Part shown: piece after piece, positions 1 through 5,736 of the stretch | How the letters are laid out: each line of letters opens with the position of its first letter | Position numbering within the stretch: position 1 is the first letter of the stretch | Origin: Acidimicrobiales bacterium | Lineage (GTDB): Bacteria > Actinomycetota > Acidimicrobiia > Acidimicrobiales > JANYDT01 | Reading direction: 5' to 3' | Length of the DNA: 5,736 bases | NCBI GenBank assembly: GCA_025358985.1 | Contig: JANYHQ010000464.1 | Location: forward strand, 1 to 5,736 | The notes under the pieces: generated by a model | Databases searched by the model: none | What the model saw: only the letters and a program-made list of their open reading frames with translations | Told to the model about the DNA's origin: nothing | Translations under genes and position numbers: made by a program

Positions 1-13
1 CCAAGCACAGTGA
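1..13 (+). CDS. nuoE: Probable 3' end of nuoE (partial)
   Basis: Reading from base 2 gives three codons (Gln-Ala-Gln) and then TGA at 11-13. That stop overlaps the GTG start of nuoF as GTGA, the same arrangement seen between nuoF and nuoG. In nuo operons the gene before nuoF is normally nuoE, the thioredoxin-fold subunit carrying [2Fe-2S] cluster N1a. The identity is inferred only from gene order and the matching overlap; too few residues are visible to recognise the protein. Confidence 0.45.
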
Positions 14-1302
14 AGATGATCAGTTCGCGTTGGGAGCTCAGCGATGGGCACACCATTGCCCGGTACCGCGAGACGGGCGGATATGAGGCGTTGCGCAAGG
101 CACTGTCCATGGAGCCCGATGCCGTGGTGGACGAGGTGAAGGCGGCCAACCTCTTGGGCCGCGGCGGTGCCGGGTTCCCGTGCGGCACCAAGTGGGGTTT
201 TCTTCCCAAAGATGTGTTTCCTCGTTATGTGGTGGTCAACGGTGACGAGTCTGAACCCGGTACCTACAAGGACCGCTTGCTGATGGAGCGCGATCCCCAT
301 CAACTCATCGAGGGCATGCTCATTGCTGCTCACGCCATTCGCGCCAAGCAAGCGTTCTTGTACTGCCGGGGGGAGATGGCTCTGGCTCAAGAGCGCTTGG
401 CGGCGGCCCTCAACGAGGCGTACGCCGCCGGACTCATCGGCAAGAACATCCTGGGTTCGGACTGGAGCATGGACATCGTGTTGCACTGGGGTGCCGGCGC
501 CTACATCGTGGGTGAAGAAACTGCGCTCATCGAATCGCTGGAAGGCAACCGCGGTATGCCTCGGTTGAAGCCGCCGTTCTTCCCCGCCTCCAAGGGTTTG
601 TACATGCAACCCACCGTGGTCAACAACGTAGAGACGTTGGCCAACCTGCCGTGGATCATCAGCAACGGTGCCAGTGCGTTCACGTCCATCGGTGACGAGA
701 AAGCGCCTGGAACGCGCTTGTTCGCGCTCAGCGGCCATGTGAATCGACCGGGCGTATACGAAGTCGACTTCGGGGTCACCACGTTCCGAGAACTGTTCGA
801 GTCACCCGACTACGGCAACGGCATCCGTGAGGGTCGCGCCGTGAAAGCGTTCATCCCCGGCGGGGCCTCCGCGCCGTGGTTCTTCGAAGAGCACCTCGAC
901 ATGGCGCTACATCCGGTGGCAGTGGGGGCGGCGGGGTCGATGCTCGGCTCCGGAGCCATCATCGTCATGGACGACACCACCGACATGGTCAAAGCGGCAT
1001 GGCGTTTGGTGAAGTTCTTTGCCAAGGAGAGTTGCGGCAAATGCACACCGTGTCGTGAGGGCACCAACTGGTTGGAGAAGATCTACCAGCGTCTCCTCGA
1101 CGGCAATGGGCGGACCGAAGACATCGATCTGCTCATGGATGTGGCCGACAACATCAGCCCCGGACTGGCCTGGCCGCCGCGCCAGACCACCATCTGTCCG
1201 CTTGGTCCGTCGGCCGCTTCTCCGCTGGCCAGCTCCATCCGCCGATTCCGACCAGAATATGAAGCGTACGTAGCACGTGCATTGGCGGGTGCCTCACAGT
1301 GA
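10..1302 (+). CDS. nuoF: NADH-quinone oxidoreductase subunit F (NADH/FMN-binding, 51 kDa-type)
   Basis: This is the electron-entry subunit of complex I, in the cytoplasmic peripheral arm. It binds NADH and FMN and passes electrons to [4Fe-4S] cluster N3. The 430 residues are close to the usual length (about 445 in E. coli). Visible motifs in order are: the Gly-rich nucleotide loop GRGGAGFP at 50-57; the flavin-site segment NGDESEPGTYKDR at 77-89; GAGAYIVGEETAL at 161-173; a conserved VNNVETLANLP segment at 204-214; and the N3 ligands Cys342, Cys345, Cys348 (SCGKCTPC) and Cys396 (TICPLG). GTG at 10 overlaps the upstream TGA; ATG at 16 is an alternative start, and a start left of the window cannot be excluded. 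The stop overlaps the nuoG start by 4 bases, suggesting translational coupling. The spacing between Cys348 and Cys396 is 47 residues, longer than the 40 I recall for E. coli. Flavin subunits of NAD-dependent formate dehydrogenases and hydrogenases are related, but the following nuoG-nuoH-nuoI settles the identity. Confidence 0.97.
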   Translation: MKMISSRWELSDGHTIARYRETGGYEALRKALSMEPDAVVDEVKAANLLGRGGAGFPCGTKWGFLPKDVFPRYVVVNGDESEPGTYKDRLLMERDPHQLIEGMLIAAHAIRAKQAFLYCRGEMALAQERLAAALNEAYAAGLIGKNILGSDWSMDIVLHWGAGAYIVGEETALIESLEGNRGMPRLKPPFFPASKGLYMQPTVVNNVETLANLPWIISNGASAFTSIGDEKAPGTRLFALSGHVNRPGVYEVDFGVTTFRELFESPDYGNGIREGRAVKAFIPGGASAPWFFEEHLDMALHPVAVGAAGSMLGSGAIIVMDDTTDMVKAAWRLVKFFAKESCGKCTPCREGTNWLEKIYQRLLDGNGRTEDIDLLMDVADNISPGLAWPPRQTTICPLGPSAASPLASSIRRFRPEYEAYVARALAGASQ

Positions 1303-3950
1303 CAACCGTTGAGTCCACGGATGCCGTAGCGGCGCCGCCCCCCAAAACCACACTCACCATCACCGTCGACGGCACCGAGTTCGAGGCCAAGCCGGGTGAA
1401 CTGCTCATCGCTGCGGCCGAACGTGCTGGCACCTACATCCCCCGGTTCTGCTGGCATCCACGGATGCGCGAAGTGGGTATGTGCCGGATGTGTCTGGTAG
1501 AGGTGGAGGGGCCACGCGGCCCCGCTTTGCTGCCGTCGTGCATGCTGCCCGTCACCGAGGGTATGAAGATCAGTACCAAGTCGCCCACGGTGAAAAAAGC
1601 CCAAGACGGCGTTCTCGAGTTTCTGCTCATCAACCATCCGCTGGACTGCCCGGTATGCGACAAGGGTGGCGAGTGTCCGCTACAAGACCAAACGCTGGCC
1701 TTCGGCCCGGGCGAGACCCGGTTTGTGGAGGAGAAGCGACACTACGAAAAGCCCATTCCCATTAGCGATCTGGTGCTGTTGGACCGTGAGCGTTGCATCC
1801 TGTGTGACCGTTGTACCCGCTTCTCCAAAGAAGTGGCCGGCGATCCGTTGATCAGTTTCATCAACCGGGGCAACGCCACCGAGATCAACACCTTCCCCGA
1901 TGATCCGTTTGCCAGTTACTTCAGCGGCAACGTGGTGCAGATCTGTCCGGTGGGTGCCCTCACGGCCAAGCCATATCGATTCGCCGCTCGCCCGTGGGAC
2001 CTCGACCAGGTGGAAACCACGTGTACCGGATGCAGTGTTGGTTGCCGGGTGGTGGTGCAATCAAGTGGTGACCGCATCACGCGGATGCAGGGCGTGGATT
2101 CAGACCCCGTGAACTGGGGATGGCTGTGCGACAAGGGTCGTTTCGGGTTTGAAGCAGTTGGATCACCGGATCGTCTGTCGAACCCCATGATCCGCAAGAC
2201 GCCGGGCACCGAGGCTGTAGTGGTGCCCTGGTACGAAGCGCTGGAAGCAGCGGCGTCGATCCTGCGTCATCTGCCGCCCGACAAGATCGGTGTCATCGGC
2301 GGGGCTGGGCTCACCAACGAAGACCAGTACACGTGGGCCAAACTCCTCAAAGGCGGCTTGCGTATCGACAACATCGACGCCCAACTCGGTGACGGTCTGC
2401 GCCCGCAGACGTGGATGGGGGTGCCTCAGGCCACCATCGACGAAACCTGTGGGGCCGCTGCTGTCATTCTGCTGGCCCCAGACGTGAAGGAAGAGTTACC
2501 GGTGTTGTTCCTGCGTCTGCGCGACGCCGCCGCCAATTACCGGGTACCCATGGTGGAAATCGGTCCCAAGGGCACCGGCATGACGCGCTACGTGAAGCAC
2601 TCGCTCCAACACCGTCCGGGTGAATCGCCCGCACTGGTAAGCGCGCTCATGGCTGCAGTGGCTGGTACCAAGGTGGAGCGCCAAGTGGCTGGTGTGGAAG
2701 CCGATGCCATCAACGCCGCGGCCGCCACCCTGGCCGGTGCCCTTCAGCCGGGGAAGTCCGGCTCGCCTGGAAAGGTCGTGGTGGTGGCCGGTCGTACCTC
2801 ACTGGCCGAGTCCGTGGCGTCCATCGAAGAATCGCTGGCATCGTTGCTGGCGGCCCTTGGTGCCAGCGGCTCCGTGCTTCCGGCCCCGCGTCGCGCCAAC
2901 CTACGCGGTGCCCTCGACATGGGGTTGTCTCCCGGCCTGCTCCCCGGACGAGTCACCTTGGCCGCAGGTGGCGATTGGTATCGGCGTCATTGGGGCGACG
3001 TCCCCGCCACTGAGGGTCTCCACACGGTGGCCATCCTCAAAGCGGCGGCCGAGGGTCGCATCACGGCGTTGGTGTTGCTCGGCGCTGATCCACTCACTGA
3101 CGTCATCGATTCCACCATTGCCGCCGCGGCGTTTGCCAAGCTCGAGCACATCATTGCCGTGGATACGTTTGCCAATGAGTCCGTGAGCCATGCCAGCGTC
3201 GTCCTGCCGGCTGCGGGCTTTGCCGAAAAGAGTGGTACCCATACCAATATTGAAGGACGGGTGAGCCGCCTGGCGGCCAAGGTCAGTGCCCCCGGAGTGG
3301 CCCGACCGGACTGGATGATCGCCGTAGAACTGGGCGTACGTTTGGGTATCGACCTCAAGTTGGAATCGGTGGAGGACATCACCGAAGAGATCTCCCGGGT
3401 GGTGCCATCACACCTGGGCTTGGATATGGCGATGCTCAGTACACCCGGACGCGGTGATGGCATCGTGGTGCCGTTGCCGAGTATTGCTGCAAACGCAGTG
3501 GAAGCCGACACGGAAACGGCGGACTCGGACGCTGACACCGTGGACACGCTGGCCGTTCCTCCCTGTGTCACGGCGTCCACGCCACCGGCCAGTGTGGTGC
3601 CGCAACCTGACAGCTACTCGCTGCGCTTGGTGTCGTCACATCTGTTCTACGACGATGGCACTCGCTTGCAAGCCAGCCCTTCGTTGGCCAAGCTGGCGCC
3701 GGGCACGGCGTTGCATTTGCATCCGGGCGAAATCGAACGCCATGGCCTCAGCGCGGGCGGATCGGTGAAGGTCTTGTCGCAGCGCTGCACGGTGGTGCTC
3801 ACGGTGAAGGAGGACACCCAGGTCCCTCGCGGCAGTGCCTTCGTACCGTTTGGTCAACGCGGTGGTGATGCTGCGCAACTGATCGACCTCGATGAGTTGG
3901 CTACCACCGGCGTGGTCAAGATCCGGCTCGAGACGGTGGGGGACAACTGA
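1299..3950 (+). CDS. nuoG: NADH-quinone oxidoreductase subunit G (75 kDa-type iron-sulfur subunit)
   Basis: This is the largest subunit of the complex I peripheral arm, conducting electrons from NuoF towards NuoI. The 883 residues begin with a short Ala/Pro-rich leader (1-17) and a ferredoxin-like domain with N1b [2Fe-2S] ligands Cys51, Cys62, Cys65 and Cys81. N5 is ligated by His113, Cys117, Cys120 and Cys126. N4 is ligated by Cys166, Cys169, Cys172 and Cys216. The extra cluster N7 has Cys242, Cys245, Cys249 and Cys277. Residues from about 285 to 725 form the molybdopterin-oxidoreductase-like fold, which in this family carries no molybdenum; GADPL (595-599) and EKSGTHTNIEGR (643-654) are typical of it. 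An acidic low-complexity linker (about 733-750) leads to a C-terminal molybdopterin-dinucleotide-binding-like domain (about 772-878). GTG at 1299 is the only start compatible with the ferredoxin domain, since the first in-frame ATG is codon 56. A weak purine-rich ribosome site (GGCGGGT, 1284-1290) precedes it. It overlaps nuoF by 4 bases. Confidence 0.97.
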   Translation: MTTVESTDAVAAPPPKTTLTITVDGTEFEAKPGELLIAAAERAGTYIPRFCWHPRMREVGMCRMCLVEVEGPRGPALLPSCMLPVTEGMKISTKSPTVKKAQDGVLEFLLINHPLDCPVCDKGGECPLQDQTLAFGPGETRFVEEKRHYEKPIPISDLVLLDRERCILCDRCTRFSKEVAGDPLISFINRGNATEINTFPDDPFASYFSGNVVQICPVGALTAKPYRFAARPWDLDQVETTCTGCSVGCRVVVQSSGDRITRMQGVDSDPVNWGWLCDKGRFGFEAVGSPDRLSNPMIRKTPGTEAVVVPWYEALEAAASILRHLPPDKIGVIGGAGLTNEDQYTWAKLLKGGLRIDNIDAQLGDGLRPQTWMGVPQATIDETCGAAAVILLAPDVKEELPVLFLRLRDAAANYRVPMVEIGPKGTGMTRYVKHSLQHRPGESPALVSALMAAVAGTKVERQVAGVEADAINAAAATLAGALQPGKSGSPGKVVVVAGRTSLAESVASIEESLASLLAALGASGSVLPAPRRANLRGALDMGLSPGLLPGRVTLAAGGDWYRRHWGDVPATEGLHTVAILKAAAEGRITALVLLGADPLTDVIDSTIAAAAFAKLEHIIAVDTFANESVSHASVVLPAAGFAEKSGTHTNIEGRVSRLAAKVSAPGVARPDWMIAVELGVRLGIDLKLESVEDITEEISRVVPSHLGLDMAMLSTPGRGDGIVVPLPSIAANAVEADTETADSDADTVDTLAVPPCVTASTPPASVVPQPDSYSLRLVSSHLFYDDGTRLQASPSLAKLAPGTALHLHPGEIERHGLSAGGSVKVLSQRCTVVLTVKEDTQVPRGSAFVPFGQRGGDAAQLIDLDELATTGVVKIRLETVGDN
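3935..3943 (+). promoter_or_regulatory. Ribosome binding site of nuoH
   Basis: The G-rich run GGTGGGGGA lies inside the last codons of nuoG and ends 9 bases before the nuoH ATG. Its spacing fits a Shine-Dalgarno site and supports the start at 3953 over the second in-frame ATG at 3968. The match to the anti-Shine-Dalgarno sequence is imperfect. Confidence 0.55.
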
Positions 3951-3952
3951 TC

Positions 3953-5245
3953 ATGGCCAGTCCATATATGGCGTGGATAGGCGCCTCGGTACGACTGCAA
4001 GAAGTGGGCGATCCACTACTGCGCAGTGTCAAGAACGGGGTACAGGGACCAGCTCACTTCAGTCCCTCTGTTCTGATAATTATTTTCATCAAGGCGGTTC
4101 TGGCTCTGGTCATCGTGCTCTTGTGTACGGCCCTCATGATTTGGTACGAACGCAAGTTCATCGCCGACATGCAAAACCGCATCGGCCCCAATCGGGCCGG
4201 AAAATGGGGTTTGCTGCAGACCCTGGCCGATGGCACGAAGCTTTTCTTCAAAGAGGCGCTGTTTCCGGCCAAAGCCGAAAAAACGGTCTTCCGCTTGGCT
4301 CCGTACATATCGGCCCTGCCTGCCTTCCTCACCTTTTGCGTCATACCGCTGGGGGGCAAGGTCAACATCTTGGGCCATGACACGTATCTGCAGTTGGCCG
4401 ATCCGCCCATGGGGGTGCTGTTCAGTCTGGGGGTCAGCTCCATCGCCGTCTACGGCATCATGCTGGCTGGTTGGTCGTCTGGCTCCAAGTATCCGCTGAT
4501 GGGCTCCGTTCGGGCCAGCGCCCAGATGATCAGCTACGAAGCGGCCATGGGTTTGTCACTGGCGGCGGTGATTCTGCTCACCGGTTCGTTGTCCACCCAG
4601 GACATCGTGGGTGCCCAAGCAGGCGGCTTCTGGCACTGGAATTTGGTGCGCACCATTGCTGTGCCGGCCATCGTGTTTGCCATCGCCGGCACCGCAGAAA
4701 TCAACCGGCCGCCGTTCGATTTGGTAGAGGCGGAGTCTGAGTTGGTGGGCGGATTCAACACCGAGTACTCGTCGGCCCGTTTTGCCATGTTCTATCTGGC
4801 CGAGTTCATGAACACCGTCACCATGAGCGCCCTCATCGTCACCTTGTTCCTGGGCGGCCCCAACTTCCCATTCGACGTGGCGGTACCGTTCTTCGGTGCG
4901 GTGTCACCGTTGTGGCTGGTGCTCAAGGTGTTCATACTGCTGTCGGTGTATGTCGGTTTGCGGGCCACCCTGCCTCGCTACCGTTACGACCAGTTGATGG
5001 ATCTCGGGTGGAAGAAGCTGATCCCCGCCTCGCTCATCTGGCTGCTCATCCTCGCCGCCCGTGAAGCTGGGAGCACTCAGGGTGACCGGGTCCGCAACCT
5101 GTTACTGGCCTTCGCCGGATCGTTGGTGGCTGCCGGTCTACTGTGGGCGGCGATGCGTGTGGGGAGACAAACTGCAGATGCGGAGTTCGCCGAATCTTCG
5201 GCGGCTGCGGCATCCGCCTCCGTCGGCCGACCTGGAAGGTTCTGA
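3953..5245 (+). CDS. nuoH: NADH-quinone oxidoreductase subunit H (ND1-type membrane subunit)
   Basis: This integral membrane subunit joins the peripheral arm to the proton-pumping arm and forms part of the quinone chamber. Family signatures are: WYERKFIADMQNRIGPNRAG at 64-83 followed by the LADGTKLFFKE loop (91-101); SGSKYPLMGSVRASAQMISY (176-195); AEINRPPFDLVEAESELVGG (248-267), which carries Asp256, Glu259 and Glu263, with Glu271 just after it; and RATLPRYRYDQLMDLGWKK (337-355). Hydrophobic segments at roughly 39-63, 115-134, 152-174, 196-211, 232-249, 284-302, 318-338 and 357-369 match the usual eight helices. The protein is 430 residues against about 325 in E. coli. The excess is about 38 residues before helix 1 and, after the usual end, a further hydrophobic segment (about 382-402) plus an Ala/Ser-rich tail. 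nuoG ends 2 bases upstream and nuoI starts 3 bases downstream, so it is almost certainly cotranscribed. Confidence 0.96.
   Translation: MASPYMAWIGASVRLQEVGDPLLRSVKNGVQGPAHFSPSVLIIIFIKAVLALVIVLLCTALMIWYERKFIADMQNRIGPNRAGKWGLLQTLADGTKLFFKEALFPAKAEKTVFRLAPYISALPAFLTFCVIPLGGKVNILGHDTYLQLADPPMGVLFSLGVSSIAVYGIMLAGWSSGSKYPLMGSVRASAQMISYEAAMGLSLAAVILLTGSLSTQDIVGAQAGGFWHWNLVRTIAVPAIVFAIAGTAEINRPPFDLVEAESELVGGFNTEYSSARFAMFYLAEFMNTVTMSALIVTLFLGGPNFPFDVAVPFFGAVSPLWLVLKVFILLSVYVGLRATLPRYRYDQLMDLGWKKLIPASLIWLLILAAREAGSTQGDRVRNLLLAFAGSLVAAGLLWAAMRVGRQTADAEFAESSAAAASASVGRPGRF
5234..5239 (+). promoter_or_regulatory. Ribosome binding site of nuoI
   Basis: GGAAGG within the last codons of nuoH lies 9 bases before GTG at 5249. 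It is the clearest Shine-Dalgarno-like site in the window and decides the non-ATG start of nuoI; the first in-frame ATG is codon 52, immediately before the first cluster motif and too far downstream. Confidence 0.65.
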
Positions 5246-5248
5246 CCC

Positions 5249-5736
5249 GTGGGATATCTCGAGGGTTTCAAAGTCACCTTCAAAAAGCTGGCCCACAACA
5301 CTGATACCGGTGCCGTGGTCACCAATGAATACCCCAAGGACCTGCGGCCCAAGCCGGAGCGGTTCCACGGCCGCCATGTACTCAACCGCTACGAAGATGG
5401 CATGGAGAAGTGCATCGGGTGCGAATTGTGTGCAGGCGTCTGTCCAGCCAAATGCATTTATGTGCGCGGCGCCGACAATGACCCGGAGCAGCCCATATCT
5501 CCCGGTGAACGCTTCGGCTACGTCTACGAAATCAACTATTTGCGGTGTATCCACTGCGATTTGTGTGTGGAGGCCTGTCCCACCGAGGCCATCACCGAAT
5601 CCAAGATCTTCGAGTTCAGCTTCACCAATCGGCGCGATGCAATCTACGAAAAGCAACAACTGCTCACTGGGGCCGACGGTCGGGCGCAGGCGCAGCCCTG
5701 GGAGGACGGCCGCGGTGCAGCCCTCCCGTTGTCGGG
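5249..5736 (+). CDS. nuoI: NADH-quinone oxidoreductase subunit I (2x[4Fe-4S] ferredoxin-like), 3'-truncated by the window
   Basis: NuoI carries clusters N6a and N6b, relaying electrons from NuoG towards N2 in NuoB and then quinone. The visible 162 codons start with GTG (MGYLEGFKVTFKKL) and remain open to the last base, so the 3' end lies outside the window. The amphipathic N-terminus (about 1-20) fits the membrane-surface helix of this family. RPKPERFHGRHVLNRYEDG (33-51) precedes the first motif with Cys55, Cys58, Cys61 and Cys65. The second motif has Cys100, Cys103, Cys106 and Cys110. In each motif the last cysteine is followed by Pro and contributes to the other cluster, as in bacterial ferredoxins. 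After the conserved EFSFTNRRDAIYEKQQLL (122-139) the tail turns Gly/Ala/Gln-rich and is no longer recognisable. The start is 3 bases after nuoH, with a good ribosome site. Wording around the cluster motifs looks actinobacterial. Confidence 0.96.
   Translation, partial: MGYLEGFKVTFKKLAHNTDTGAVVTNEYPKDLRPKPERFHGRHVLNRYEDGMEKCIGCELCAGVCPAKCIYVRGADNDPEQPISPGERFGYVYEINYLRCIHCDLCVEACPTEAITESKIFEFSFTNRRDAIYEKQQLLTGADGRAQAQPWEDGRGAALPLS

Noticed and set aside
1083..1637. Open reading frame of 184 codons on the minus strand across the nuoF/nuoG junction
   Set aside because: It runs antisense to two clearly conserved genes, shows no recognisable motif, and such frames are expected in GC-rich coding DNA.
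2692..3186. Plus-strand open frame of 164 codons in another frame within nuoG
   Set aside because: Its translation is rich in Arg, Pro, Ser and Trp, as expected from reading GC-rich coding DNA out of frame, while the nuoG frame matches the family throughout.
2987..3580. Minus-strand open frame of 197 codons inside nuoG
   Set aside because: It is the mirror of the nuoG molybdopterin-like domain. Its Ser/Ala/Thr-rich translation is typical of a shadow frame and no family is recognisable.
10..3950. nuoF-nuoG as subunits of an NAD-dependent formate dehydrogenase or bidirectional hydrogenase
   Set aside because: NuoG has the N1b-N5-N4-N7 ligand layout and a cofactor-less molybdopterin-like fold, and nuoH and nuoI follow directly, which fits complex I.
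3944..3952. Possible terminator or promoter between nuoG and nuoH
   Set aside because: The gap between the stop and the next start is only 2 bases and no hairpin with a T run is visible.
4075..4080. GATAAT resembling a -10 promoter box within nuoH
   Set aside because: No convincing -35 hexamer lies at the right distance, and it falls within codons of the first membrane helix, where Ile codons explain it.
5138..5659. Minus-strand open frame of 173 codons opposite the nuoH end and nuoI
   Set aside because: It covers the conserved nuoI cluster motifs on the other strand and has no independent sign of coding.

Overview
The window is a stretch of a respiratory complex I (NADH:quinone oxidoreductase, type 1, nuo) operon. 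All genes are on the + strand in the order (nuoE tail)-nuoF-nuoG-nuoH-nuoI. Composition is GC-rich with a G/C preference at third codon positions. Most starts are GTG. The Nuo proteins look actinobacterial, and NuoI and the NuoF C-terminus remind me of Acidimicrobiia-like lineages. That placement is an impression from memory, not a search; the phylum is moderately likely and the class is a guess.

Layout: bases 1-13 are probably the last codons of nuoE, ending in a TGA that overlaps the nuoF start. nuoF (10-1302) encodes the NADH/FMN subunit. nuoG (1299-3950) encodes the large iron-sulfur subunit, with ligands for N1b, N5, N4 and N7. nuoH (3953-5245) encodes the membrane subunit that forms part of the quinone pocket. 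nuoI (5249 to beyond the right edge) encodes the two-cluster ferredoxin-like subunit and is cut by the window end. No intergenic space exceeds 3 bases. The junctions are a 4-base GTGA overlap (nuoE/nuoF and nuoF/nuoG), 2 bases (nuoG/nuoH) and 3 bases (nuoH/nuoI). I see no room for a promoter or terminator, and no tRNA, mobile element, CRISPR array or notable repeat.

Together the genes describe one electron path. NuoF oxidises NADH through FMN and cluster N3, and NuoG carries electrons through N1b, N4 and N5. NuoI passes them through N6a and N6b to quinone bound at the NuoH interface, which drives proton pumping by membrane subunits expected downstream (nuoJ-N). All iron-sulfur ligands checked are present and the frames are intact, so the complex looks functional. 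I found no undescribed system. The points worth a second look are small: a longer loop before the last N3 ligand in NuoF, an acidic linker in NuoG, N- and C-terminal extensions on NuoH, and a tight start/stop overlap pattern.
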